Assembly (NCBI GenBank): GCA_963921195.1
Contig: OY992540.1
Span: forward strand, 38,897,890 to 38,961,889
Direction of reading: 5' to 3'
Length of the DNA stretch: 64,000 bases
Source: Pegoplata infirma
Taxonomy: Eukaryota > Arthropoda > Insecta > Diptera > Anthomyiidae
Under the pieces are notes generated by a model, which was not told the origin of the DNA, searched no databases, and saw nothing but the letters and a program-made list of their open reading frames with translations. The stretch's first letter is position 1; each line of letters begins with the position of its first letter. Positions 45,591 through 56,734 of this stretch are shown here, piece after piece. The position numbers were made by a program, and so were the translations under genes.

Positions 45591-46033
45591 ACAAAGAAAC
45601 AAATTTGGTAAAAAAAAAATTAAAAAAAAAATGTTGATGAAAAAAAAAAAAATTGATAAACAAAATGTGTTGGTGAAAAACTCAAACCCTTATAACAAAT
45701 AGAATTAGAGCCCGTGCTCGATCTGTACTAACAGAAAAATTAACAAATATAAATACTGACAGAAATGTCGCCATTAGGCATGTCTCCCAGAAAAATGCAA
45801 TCCCCTGCATTTGTCTGAAAAATCCAGACCAAGTGGCAACACGATTGCAAAAACTATAAAGAGACAAACGAGTTGAATAAATGGATGTGGTGAAATTTAA
45901 ATTACTAGCGGCAAAACTGTTGTTGTTATAATTGTCAATCTCTCTGTAGAAAAGTATTAATATGCAATGCAAGCAGTAATGAATAGAAAAAACGAATATT
46001 TATCCAACACATATCTAAGCAATGCTATGGCGG

Positions 46034-47016
46034 CAGGGCTGCCATATTTGCCGATTTATCGGCATTTTGCCGATTTTTTGCCTCAAAATTGTCAAAGTGC
46101 CGATTTGCCGATTTTTGCTCCAAAAATGCCGATTTTTTGATCAACTCTAAAAACACGGTCACTTTTTATACCCTACCCTTCGTCATAGTAGGATTTATGT
46201 ATAAAGGTTTGTCATTCCGTTTGTAACACCACGAAATATCGGTCTAGGACCCTAATAAGTGAACATGCTCATGGTCCTCTAACGATATCCGTCCGTATGT
46301 CTGAAGAAAACACATCATTATTAGAGTGGAGCATTTTTTTTTTCGATTTCACTTAGAGTAGGGGTCAGTAGAGTTGTCTTTTAGGGTGAATATGAACACA
46401 AACATATATTTAACCTGTGAGGCAATGTCTGTGTTCCTTTTTGACCTAAAATCGGGAACCTCTGAAGAATGTTGAAAAAAATATTTTTTTAGTTTTTTTT
46501 TGCTGGATATATTAGTTCTAGACAATGGAATCGGCCAAATTCCGAAACACATATTTATTAAGTCTTGCAAAAATGACCAACATAAATAAATTTAAAACAA
46601 AAAAATAGTTTTCATGAAAAGTATTCTATGAGAATATCATGGTTTTAATTAGTAAAGGAAATAATGACCTCGAACCAGAACAAAACTATTCAAAATATAA
46701 TATTTTAAAGGTCGAATAAAACAATTTTTATTTTTTTAATAAAAATGAATCAGAATTTTTAGTTTTTTGCTGAAAATATATTAAAATTTTAAAATAAATA
46801 TAAAAAAAAATTTATTTAGCGTATGAATTTTGTTTTCCTTAAATGCTAAATTGTTCTATTTTGCTATTTTTTGTCAATAAAAATATTTTTATTTCGTTAA
46901 AAATGGTTACTTTTTTGGCCGATTTTTTTGCCGATTTTTTTAAATTGAAGTGCCGATAAAGCCGATTTTTTTTTGAAAATATGCCGATTTTTCATCAAAA
47001 TCATCTGGCACCCCTG
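46034..47016. mobile_element. hAT-like element, TIR CAGGG(C/G)TGCCA, 8-bp duplication
   Basis: The termini are cagggctgccatatttgccg and (inverted) caggggtgccagatgatttt. The flanks tatggcgg (46026-46033) and tttggcgg (47017-47024) match at 7 of 8. Subterminal regions repeat tgccgattttt many times in both orientations. A DINE-like fragment (46163-46310: taccctacccttcgtcatag ... tccgtccgtatgtctg) and a piece of the 12408-12755 repeat (46540-46690) lie inside. No transposase. Confidence 0.82.
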
Positions 47017-47100
47017 TTTGGCGGTGATGTCTAGAGTGCCATCCTACCAGTATTGTTAATGGTATGAAAAAATATTCGTGGTTCGATTCCGGACTGGGTA
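47017..47100 (+). repeat. tRNA-like SINE head split by the hAT insertion
   Basis: Joined across the hAT element, the sequence reads gctatggcggtgatgtctagagtgcc, an A-box-like start. The B box is tggttcgattccgg at 47079-47092. The hAT element therefore landed inside the A box of this unit. Confidence 0.55.
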
Positions 47101-48568
47101 TTGATATTAATAAAAAAATCACATATTAGAAAAACAATTAACATTAACAAAACAAACTGGGATTTAAATCCTACTGATGAAGACAGCTAACTGGAACTGT
47201 CCGATATAGGAATACCAGAAATGTCTATAGCTTTTAGAAATTAAATTTTTCTTCTACATTTTTCACCTCAATCCCTTATAAAAAAAATAATTTCATTGCG
47301 TTTTATTCACCACCTGGTATTTTTTTTTTAAATCTCCAGCAGGTGAATTATTATTCAAGTTACAAACGTTTTGGTTTTTGAAAACATAAAAACCTTTTCC
47401 CTTTTTTTAGATGGTGGCTTGTATAGTCAAACTAAAGTGGCGTCCTGCGTCAGTTTAAAAATTTGACACCAGCATAAAAAACATCATGTTAAAAATTGTA
47501 TTAAAATTGTGGAGGGTACTTAAAGATTCGGCACAGCCGAATATAGCCTATAACTTGTATTTGTTGGTGTTATTGTTACAAATGTATATGTGTAAAAAGT
47601 TCATATATACACTAACACATATACACTTATACATTTCGTTTCTTCTTTGTAAGTTTCTATTTTGTGTATTAGGTAGGTTTTTATTTATAATTTTTAAAAT
47701 TTTCGAGGTGAGACATTCCCTAAAAGTGGACTAATTTATGATAGCTTCCTTGAAATAGGCAATAAATCAATGAGAGATTTATACTCATAAAAGTATGCTT
47801 CATTTTAAATGCGTATCGATCACACTTGTAACAATCACAAAGTTACAAAAAATTAAAAAAATGCAATTTCTAAAACTAAAATAAATCCCTAGATATAATT
47901 TAACCTCATGACTTCAAGCCCACTTTCCACGTCGCTTTTCGCTTTTCGAGAAATTCGTTCTTAAAAATTTAGCAATAGATCTTAATTTTTGCTGAAATTG
48001 ACTTCTTGCATCCATTGTTTAACCCTAATGTACCTGAATTTATTTTTTTTCCTCTTTAAGTATATACAAATTTTCTTTTTGCTAGAATACGACTGCAAAT
48101 CGCGTTAGCATTGAAGTTGGAAATTGAAGAGCAACGAAGCGTTAAGCTTAATTTACATGTTAACTCGTTCAAATAAAAGTAGCAACGTCAGAATTTTGAG
48201 TGGCAACATCATCATAGTTAAACTTAAAATATATGCTAACGATAATATTATTTAGTACACATAATCATCGTCATCATCATCATCATCTGGAACAGCTGAA
48301 GCAGCACCAGCAGCAAAATAATGCATATCAGAACACAACAAGACTTGCATACATAGATACAAATTTACAAATACTTTTGCTAAGTTATACATTTTCTTGT
48401 TAATGCACTATGTAGATTTATTTTGTTCATTTTGTTGCTGTTGATTAAGAAATGCATATGTGTGCAAGTGTGTATGTGTGTGTGTGTGTGTGAACCGACA
48501 ACATTTCAATTTGTTTCGGGTTAAAACTTCTGACATTTAAATAGTTTAAGGACAAAGGTGTTTAAGAG
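47101..48568. other. Mostly unrecognised AT-rich sequence with microsatellites
   Basis: It contains a DINE-like terminal scrap (gtggagggtacttaaagattcggcacagccg, 47511-47541), a TCATCA run (48268-48288) followed by cagctgaagcagcaccagcagc, and a (TG)n tract at about 48470-48491. The 48260-48330 stretch can be read as Ser- or Gln-rich peptide, but nothing supports an exon. Confidence 0.45.
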
Positions 48569-49366
48569 AAACAAGTAGAAAAGTTAAATTCGCCTTGGCC
48601 GAATCTATGAATACCCTCCACATTGCCCATTTTAAGTGATAGTAAATTTTCTAACGTGAAAAAATAACAGTTATGATTAGAAATATTTTATTTTGTGTAA
48701 AAAATTTTTTTTTTAGTAATTTTTGAAAAAAAAAAATGCAAATTTTTTTTTTTGAGTGTACAATTTTTTTTGAGTGTAAAATTTTTTCGAATTTTTTTTT
48801 TTGAGTTTAAAATTTTTTTGAGTGTAAAATTTTTTTGAATTTTACATTCAAAAAAAAATTTACTAATTTTTTTTGAGTGTAAAATTTTTTTGAGTGTAAA
48901 ATTTTTTTCGAGTGTATTTTTTTTTTGTTTTGGTATAAAAATATTTTTGAGTGACAAAAATACGTTTTAAAATATTTTTGTGACTTACCAATGGTTTTAA
49001 AACAGGTTTAACGGGTTTTTACCACGTGAATTTAAGGTGAAGCTAATCTGATATTCACGGTTTTGCTAATAACTTTTGAACCACTGGACGGATTTGGCTG
49101 AAATTCAATACGAACTAGGCTGGAGGAACGAAAAATATATATGCCAAGCTTCAGCATCCTCAGAATTGATTTTCGAAAGTTATAGTGCTTTTTATCTCAT
49201 AAATTCACGAAAAACCCTTGCCGAAATTCAGTCTTTTGCTCATAACTTTTGAACCACTGGACCGATTTCGCTGGATTGCAATACCAACCTGACCAGGTAA
49301 ATGCCCAACATATATGCCAAACTTCAGGAGCCTCCGTAAAGTCTTTCAAAAGTTAGCGTGTTTTCA

Positions 49367-49408
<42 letters not shown>

Positions 49409-49598
49409 GGACAGACGGACGGACGGACGGACGGACGGACGGACGGACGGACGGACGGACATCGCTAGATCGTCTTAAAATCGATCGAGGATCATGAATA
49501 TATATACTTTATGGGGTCCTAGACCAATATTTCGAGGTGTTACAAACGGAATGACAAACTTATATATACCCTCTATCACTAGAGTGGAGGGTATAAAA
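48569..49598 (-). mobile_element. DINE-like element, subfamily A, full length
   Basis: It is complete, from aacaagtagaaaagttaaattcg to tagagtggagggtataaaa, with a pure array at 49369-49460 (cagacaga then cggacgga). It matches 10086-11055 block for block, including the gcaataccaacctgaccagg middle. Confidence 0.85.
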
Positions 49599-49947
49599 AC
49601 GAATACATACATTTCAATTAACTTCCATTAATTATTACAATTTGAATTTACATACATACATATTTTTAATTTAAATAAAATGTTACAAATTTGTAAATGG
49701 TTATACAGATGTGCTAGAAGAATGTAGTTTTGTTATTGATGGTATAACATATAGGAAACCTTGACAATGTTTATAGCTTTGATATTTGAGGTACCCAGTT
49801 AGTAAATTTGTTCTTAAAGTAAATGTGAATCTTCAGGTACTAGTCAGAAAGGGACAATATTTTTCATAAGACATTTCCACGAAATTTTCTCTCTCAGTCA
49901 AACTATACTTTGCGGAGGACATTCAGAAGTCTAATTGGCTCTGCCAA

Positions 49948-50122
49948 ACCTACATAATTTTTTGAGTATACCTATTTCAATGGCTAACTTTTGCGACTGT
50001 CTGCGACACCAAATACAGTTGCTAAATATGTAAATCTTGTTTTTACATATTTTTTAAACATATTCTTAAAAAGTTGGCGTGGCAGTTGTCTGCCTGCCCC
50101 GTTTTTTCTGATATTATTTCTA
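49948..50122. repeat. Fragments: CACTCAAAA-family end and inverted piece of the 18912-19751 interior
   Basis: The stretch acctacataattttttgagta (49950) is a family terminus. Then ggctaacttttgcgactgtctgcgac ... aaaaagttggcgtggcagttgtctgcc is the complement of 19140-19265 within the CACAGTG-ended element. Confidence 0.6.
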
Positions 50123-50626
50123 CAATCAAAAAATTATGTCATTAACTGTTTGTAGTTTATTTAAAAAGATTTACGTTTTGCTGTTTTTTAAAGAAAACCC
50201 ATTTGTTTAATGTCCAGGTTTTTTAAATGACTATTTCTGTTCTTTGTTTCAAAAATAACAAACTGTAAAATAAAGAATCGCATTAGCTTTCAATTTCTAA
50301 AGTCATTTATTTTTATTCTGTAAGTTTTAATTTTTAATTTAATTTAATTTTTGTGTACGTTATTTTTTTTAAATTGTTAGTATTTTATTAAATTAATTAG
50401 TTTTTATCTAATTGTGTGGGTTATTTTTTTTTTTTTGTAAAAAAATCAAAAAATATTATTAGAAATATAAAAACATGTTTGTATCAAGTGACTTTGGCAC
50501 GTTAGGTAGAGAGTATGGCCAAAATGTAGTTGATTGCGGGATCGATTCCAAAAATTTAATTAAAAAATTTTGTAAAAATAATTCAATAGAAAAATTGTAA
50601 AAATAACCTACGAAATCATTAATTTT
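50123..50626. mobile_element. Truncated CACTCAAAAAATTATG-family element
   Basis: It starts aatcaaaaaattatgtcattaac, contains the tRNA-like unit (50489-50550) and breaks off at a DINE-like hairpin end (50627). It has no SINE at the position where 29214-30277 has one. Confidence 0.65.
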
Positions 50627-50707
50627 TATACCCTCCACTTACAATTAGTGAAAAATTTGTCATTCCGTTTGTAACTCATCGAAATATCGGCTTGGGACTC
50701 CATAAAG
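50627..50707 (+). mobile_element. DINE-like hairpin-end fragment, mirrored at 56735-57443
   Basis: The sequence taccctccacttacaattagtg ... gggactccataaag stops where the palindromic element begins. The same DINE-like end occurs on the other side in the opposite orientation. Confidence 0.65.
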
Positions 50708-51899
50708 TATATGGAGCATTCCATGTCAAATCGGACACTTTGAAACTTTTTTTTTTTAGATTTTCCCAATTTGTTTACAGTTTTTAACACCCTTCAAAAA
50801 CTCCTTCGTGGTAAATTTTCAGATTTTTTTGATGACCCGTTCAAAAGATATAAAATTTTTTAAAAATTGGCAGTTTGTTCCTTTACTCATTAGTTCTTCA
50901 ATAATGAACCAAATTTCAAATTTTTCTTATCAAAATTTTTGTTTTTTTACGTACTTAAAAAAAAAAAAATCTTAAAAGCGCTCTTTTTAAGTTTTAAAAT
51001 TTAAATCTCATTTTTGAAAATGTTTTTACTCTTCGATTTTATTGAAACTTTTTTGTGTAAAACTTCTATCGATTCTACAATTTTTTTTTTGCCCAGGTGG
51101 ATCGTGGGATAACGATTATTACTATTTTTAAAAATTTTTTGAAAAAAATTAATTGTAGTTTTCCAATCTTAAAATCATTTCTACTGCTCAATGCACAGAG
51201 GTAAAAAACGGCCAAAACTAAAAAAAAAAAAAATCTTTTTTTTTAAATTGATGCCAAATGAGAGCTAACACTTCAAAACATGCGATTACAAAATTTTGTG
51301 CCAATCACTTGACTAGTTTAGGTTTTATAACGAAGCAAAGTTGAGTATTTGCACAGAAAAAAATATGGAGGAAACAAATTTGAGTAATCACTTGTTTAAT
51401 TTTTTAAAAAAAATTTGAGTAATTTTTTAATTGACGCAATTAAAAATTTACTCAAAAATTGAAAATAAAATTTGAGTAAATAATTTAATACGAATTTAAT
51501 ATTTTTTTTTATTTATTTTTTTTTCTCTTGGTGTTTTGAATTCTCATTTAGTTTATTGTTTTTTGTATATGTATATGAAAGTTTGAAATCATCTTTATAA
51601 AATTTTACTTTGTCTTGAATACATAAGTATTAGAGTTAATTTTGAAAATTTGATCTGCGGATATCATCATTTTTTTAAAGGATTTAGGGGAGCTAAAAAG
51701 AATGCCGGTATTTTTTTGGAAAAATTTTCACTCTTTGGGGTGGTTCAAAGCATTTGAAATCGCGGATTTTGAGCTGATTTTTCTGCAGAGAAAAAACGGC
51801 TGAATATATTCAGTGTTGCCATAAGAGAATTTTGAAAAAATGCTAAATGGCAGAAAAAAAAGTGCTAGATTTTTTTTTTTAAATAATAACCGTTACACA

Positions 51900-52600
51900 T
51901 ACCTACTTTATTTCAATTTGGGTTTCTGAATTTTTTTTTTTTTTTTTTTTTATTTCGATTGCGTTTTTTTAATTTTAATTGGGTTTTCTGAATTTCAATT
52001 GCGATTTTTGTATTTCAATTTCAATTTGGATTTCTGAATTTTCAATAGTTTTCTTAATTTTGATTGAATTTTCTAAATTTCCAAAAGGTTTTCTGTTTTT
52101 TAATTAGGTTTTCTAAATCCAAATTGTTTTTTCTCAATTTCAATTCAATTTTTCCGAATTTCGACTGGGTTTTCTAAATTTCTATTGGATTTTCTAAATT
52201 TCAGTTGTAATTTTTGATTTTTAATTAATTTTTTGTTTATTTCAATTTGAATTTCTGATTAACAATTTTTCTGAATTTCGACTGGGTTTTTCAAGTTTCT
52301 ATTGGGTTTTCTAAATTTCAATTGGAATTTTTGAATTTTATTTAATCTTTTGTTAATTTTAATTTGAATTTCTGATTTACAATTGGGTTTTCCGAATTTT
52401 GACTGAGATTGCTGAATTTATATTTTCTTAATTTTTAAATTAAGAATTTCAGTTGGAATTTTTGAACTTTAATTAATCTTTTGTTAATTTCAATTTGAAT
52501 TTCTGATTAACAATTGGGTTTTCCGAATTTTAACTAAGATTGCTGAATTTATATTTTCTTAGTTTTAAAATTTTAATTTACATTTTCTTTATTTCTTGGG
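51900..52600. repeat. Degenerate aatt(t/g)caattgggttttctga array
   Basis: A unit of about 20-24 bases (attttctgaatttcaattgg) recurs some thirty times with variation. The longer block tttgttaatttcaatttgaatttctgatt...ggttttccgaatttt repeats at about 52240, 52350 and 52470. Confidence 0.7.
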
Positions 52601-52618
52601 ATTTCGAAATTTTAATTG

Positions 52619-52810
52619 GGCGACGAGAAATAAGTCCCAAGAAAAAATTAAATAAGTCCCGAAAAATTTCTATAAAAATGTAATAACTTCCAAAAAAAAC
52701 TAAATTAGTAACTCCCAAATCTGCGTGAAATATTTCCCAAATCTGCGGGAATATTTTTTTTTTGGGAGGTATTATATTTTTAAGTTTTTTTAATGAAATA
52801 ACTCCCCACA
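52619..52810. repeat. Diverged terminus of the 14205-17538 foldback family
   Basis: It starts ggcgacgagaaataagtccc, followed by ataagtccc / gtaactccc words and, inverted, gaaataactcccca. The matching right end was not found, so it is called a fragment. Confidence 0.6.
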
Positions 52811-53139
52811 ATTTGATATTAAATTATGAAAACGGAAATTGTTTACTTTAAAATGATTGAATTTTTTGCAAATAAATTCAGAAAAATCGTAATTTAGAAG
52901 TACAACAATGTCAATTAATATCGGTAAAAAATATTACGTTTGCTGCAAGGCGAAATGCACACCGCGAGTAATTGTTAAAAATTTCGAGTTTTTTAAAACA
53001 ATAGTTTAAATTGAAAGGCCTCAATCAAAGAAAGAAGAAATTGAATTTAAAGCGTAAACGTAATGGACTTTTAAAATGTTGCTTTCGGTCTATCAGAGCT
53101 CTACTGCGATGGTTCTTTTAAATTAAATACGTATGGGTA

Positions 53140-53912
53140 TAGGGTTGCCAGAATTTTATTTCGAAAATGCGGGACAAACTCCCGAAAATTACAAAAATGG
53201 CGGGATTTTAAAAATTTTCGCGGGACAAAAATATTTTTATGAACAAAACTGAAAAATTTAGCAGCATGTTGTCGAGTTTTAATGTTTTAAATAGAGATTA
53301 CAACCTTTAGTGCATTTTGAAATAGAAAATATGTTTTTGTTTTTCAAAAACATTTTTTTCGCGCTGCTTTAGAGACTAATTTAGCTAGAGTAAATTTTAG
53401 TACACCCATTTCCGTTTTGAAGATACAACGCTGGATCAGAATTATTCCATGGAAATTTTAAAAATATTGTTCCCGGAATGTACTCTTTATTGTGCAACTT
53501 TTGGCGTACATTTTTTGAAAAATATTTTTTTTTTTTTCAAACAAACACTAAGATTGTAAACTTTTTCGTTATACCCAATTCACACCTGAGGTGAAATCTC
53601 GTTTGAACAAGATTTCGATCATATGGTTGTGTATAAAATGATGCAGACAATATGATTAAAATCTCGTTCGAACGAGATTTCACCTTAGGTGTGAATAGGC
53701 CTTAATTTTTCCTTAAAAAGGTTCTAAATCCACATCATTTGTGCTGCAAGGTAAAACCAATTTTACAAAAGCTTATAAATAAGCCTTTTAAAAACTTAGG
53801 CTTTTAAAGTAAAAAATAGTTGTTGTTAAAAAAATTGCAAAAAAGCGGGAATATGGAATCGGTTGTGAAAAGCGGGACAATCCCGCCAAATGCGGGACGT
53901 CTGGCAACCCTA
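53140..53912. mobile_element. hAT-like element, TAGGGTTGCCAGA ends, exact 8-bp duplication TATGGGTA
   Basis: The termini are tagggttgccagaatttta and (inverted) tagggttgccagacgtcccg. The target copies tatgggta are at 53132-53139 and 53913-53920. Subterminal words are gcgggac / tcccgc. The 773-bp length leaves no room for a transposase. It contains the small palindrome 53572-53701. Confidence 0.9.
53572..53701. mobile_element. 130-bp miniature palindromic element, TTA flanks
   Basis: The arms cacacctgaggtgaaatctcg and, inverted, cacacctaaggtgaaatctcg pair around a centre near 53640. Flanking TTA is at 53569-53571 and 53702-53704. This is the innermost level of the nest. Confidence 0.7.
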
Positions 53913-56734
53913 TATGGGTATGAAGAAAGCCGCGCCGAAGGCAAACATTTTTTACAAGGGATTTAACAAAAAATTAAATTGTTGAAAAAAAGTGCTAAAA
54001 ATGCTAGAAAATTTTAAAAAAGTGCTGATCTAGCACTTGGCACTTTTTTCCAAAACATTAGTGCTAAGTCCAAAAAAAAAGTGCTAGATCTAGCACTAAA
54101 AGTGCTAAAATGGCATCACTGAATATATTGCAAATCTGATTTCACCAGTCGATTCTACAGCAAAAAATAATAGAATGGTCGTTTTTCAAACTCTTAAAAA
54201 AAGTTCCAAAAACCCACCACAGAGGGCGGAAATATAAGGTTTTTCCATTTTCTTTAAAATTAATTTTTTTAAATATGCACAATTAAAGGGCATTTTCAGC
54301 TTAACAAAATGGTACCAAATTTTCCGTTCTATCACAACCCGTTAAAAAGTTATAAGCTCTCAAAAATGGGCAAAAACACGTTTTTAGAGAACTTTGACCT
54401 CAATTTTCTCGAAAACATGACGTGATAGAAAAATTTGAAAACTAGATTCAGAATCAGCATCGAAATGGTAATCGAAAACAAGTTTTATGATCCCAGAATA
54501 TCATCCAAAAACATCACAAAAAATGCTCTCAGTAATGCACAAAAATGCGTTTTTTTGTGAACTTTGACCTCAATTATTTCAAAAACCTGATGTTACGGAA
54601 CATTTTGGAAACCAGCTTTGGAATCAGCATTGAGAGGAAAATCGAAAACGAGTGTCCAGACCGCTGACCCATTCAAAATTTTTTCCAATTTCGGTCAGTA
54701 TTTTATAATTTTACCATTAAAAAAAAAATTTGAAGCCTTATAACTTTTTAATGGGTTGAGATAGGAAGGTGCTTTTTGTACCAATTTTCTTAGCAAAAAC
54801 TGCTCCTTCATCGTGCATTATTAAAAAAATAATTAAAATTTTTTTTTTAAAAAATCGATTTTTCCGCCCCCTGCTGTGGGTTATTGGAACTTTTTTTAAG
54901 AGTTCAAAAAACTGCTATTGTATTAATTTTTGCTGTAGAATCGAGTGGTGAAATCAGATTTGCAATATATTCAGCCGTTTTTTCTCTGCAGAAAAATCAG
55001 CTCAAAATCCGCGATTTCAAATGCTTTGAACCACCCCAAGGAGTGAAAATTTTTCCAAAAAAATACCGGCAATCTTTTTAGCTCCCCTAAATCCTTTAAA
55101 AAAATGATGATATCCGATAAACAGATAAAGTGACATAGTCACCAAACGAACTCTAATAAGTATATTTGGTAAAGTTTGTAAAAGCAATTTTTTTGGAAAA
55201 AAAAATTAGAAACTTTTTAAACTTTTTAAAAAAATAATTTGATACATTTTGAGTAAATTTTTACTTGACACAATTAAAAAGTTACTTAAAAATATTAAAA
55301 AATTTTAAGTAAAGATTTAATTGTGTGAATTAATAATTTACTCAAATTTTTTATTAAGCATTTAATAATTTTTTATTAAAAGTTTACTCAATACTATTAA
55401 ATCGTTTACTGGTGGAAAATTGAGTAATTTTTTATTCAATAGCATTAAAAACTTACTCAAAATTTTTTTTTATTTTTTTCTGTGTGTATTTATTATTTTT
55501 TTAATTTAAAAGTTGTGATTTGTAACTTTGAAATCCAAGTAGGCTGTGAACTTAAAAAAAAAATATTTGCCTTGAAATTGATATATTTTGAAAATTTAGC
55601 ATTATTTTTACATGTCATATGCATTTCGGCAATTTCGAGTGCGTGGGTCAATTTAAACAGTGGTGGTGAAAATAAATCTAAAAAAATAAAAAATTTATAA
55701 AAAATACAAACTATGGAAAGCCCAAAAAAATACTTTTTGCTCAAAATTGCTCTTAAGTCGCTATACCACAATTTAGTATATGGGTTCCCAAGTAAGTACT
55801 TATTAACATCAGTACCAAGTTTAACCAAGTCTTTCAGTTAGAGCCTTTTAAAGTTGGGTCATTTATATCAAAAAAAGAGCTTTTTGACCTGTGAAAAACA
55901 CATAAAAGAAGAAGATGGATGAAATACTGACGATTAAAACACAACATATTAAAACACCTTAAAATTTTTTTTTTCGCGAACAAAAAAAAATTTTTCGCGG
56001 AAAAAAAAGAAAATTCGCCGAAATTTTTTTTTTCGCGAAATTGGTTTATTATTATATTCGTAACCTACTTACAAAATTTATAAGTTTACATAGAAAATTA
56101 AAGAAGTTATAGGGTTTTGGCCGGAATTTACCACTGTGCAATGGTGCGTCATATAGGGGTCATTTAAAAGACCGACCGCCATTAGTTTTTATGTCTTTAC
56201 ATTTCTTTGGAAGAAACTAATACCCTATCTACAATTTATAAGGGGGCTCCCACAAAAAACGACATTTTCTAAAATTTGCTCCAACCGCTCTAACTGCCCT
56301 AATAGTGCCCTTAGAGCAACAAAATGTATGGCCGACCCACAATATTTTTTAAGTCCAAACATTTTCTCTGAACACACCTACCCTCTATCTCTAATTGTTA
56401 GGGCGGTCCGCATACAATTTTTTATATTTTTTGTAAATTTGTTTTATTTAATCAGCTTCTACCGGTCCAATGGTGCGTCCGAGAGGGTTCATTAGTGAGA
56501 CCGACCCCCATTTTTTTCACCCTTGAATATTTTTTTAAAACATACCTACGCCCTATCTCAACTCCCTAAATAGGCTGGACCGGTAGAAGCTGATTAAATA
56601 AAACAAATTTACAAAAAATAAAAAAAATATATGGGGACCGCCTTAACAATTAGAGATAGAGGGCAGAGAAAATGTTTAGACTAAAAAAAAAAAATTTCAA
56701 AGTGTCCGATTTGACATGCAATGCCTCATATATA

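Larger units (their letters stand above)
51811..54121. mobile_element. hAT-like element, CAGTG(T/A)TGCCA ends, 8-bp duplication AATATATT
   Basis: The target copies aatatatt are at 51803-51810 and 54122-54129, and the opposite arm of the host palindrome (54955-54975) shows the empty site ctgaatatattgcaaatc in complement. Subterminal sequence repeats gtgctaaa / gctagatc words. The left interior (51900-52600) is a loose array of aatttcaattgggttttctg units. The fragment 52619-52810 and the hAT element 53140-53912 are further inserts. Confidence 0.85.
51631..55155. mobile_element. Palindromic hAT-like element with exact 8-bp duplication ATAAGTAT
   Basis: The ends are tagagttaattttg and (inverted) tagagttcgtttgg. 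The duplication ataagtat is at 51623-51630 and 55156-55163. Arms pair over long stretches (ggggtggttcaaagcatttgaaatcgcgg with its complement at 55005-55035; gatttcaccagtcgattctac with gtagaatcgagtggtgaaatc). The centre (54330-54670) holds two diverged units of about 170 bp (gaactttgacctcaatt ... aatcgaaaac). No transposase frame. Confidence 0.75.
51351..55486. mobile_element. Second CACAGAAAAAAATA-ended element
   Basis: The ends are gcacagaaaaaaatatgg and (inverted) cacacagaaaaaaataaaaa, with flank tattt at 51346-51350 and 55487-55491. The body has ttgagtaa words and the uninterrupted site into which 33312-37790 was inserted in the other copy (ttaaatcgtttactggtgg at 55400). A 51540-51620 stretch matches 38010-38100 inverted. 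Confidence 0.65.
51194..56138. mobile_element. CACAGTG/CACAGAG-ended element with 5-bp duplication CAATG
   Basis: The left end is CACAGAG, 11 bp, then CCAAAACTA. The right end (inverted) is CACAGTG, 11 bp, then CCAAAACCC. Target copies CAATG are at 51189-51193 and 56139-56143; the first family copy shows the empty site gctccaatggtgcg. Its own sequence is only 51194-51350 and 55487-56138; the remainder is younger insertions. It shares GGCCAAAA with 33312-37790 at half the spacing. Confidence 0.8.
50708..56734. mobile_element. Second copy of the 28198-32734 family; outer shell of a deep nest
   Basis: The ends are tatggagcattccatgtcaaatcgg and (inverted) tatgaggcattgcatgtcaaatcgg. The left arm is 50708-51193 and the rest of the element is 56139-56734 (gtcatataggggtcatttaa, gaccgacccacaatatt, ccctatctcaactccctaaata). 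Between them lies the element 51194-56138. Confidence 0.75.

Noticed and set aside
48262..48345. Ser- or Gln-rich coding exon
   Set aside because: It is driven by a TCATCA microsatellite and CAGCAG words; no splice sites or conserved context are visible.
48688..48957. 89-codon Lys/Phe-rich frame (minus strand)
   Set aside because: It translates the tacactcaaaaaaa word array of a DINE-like element.
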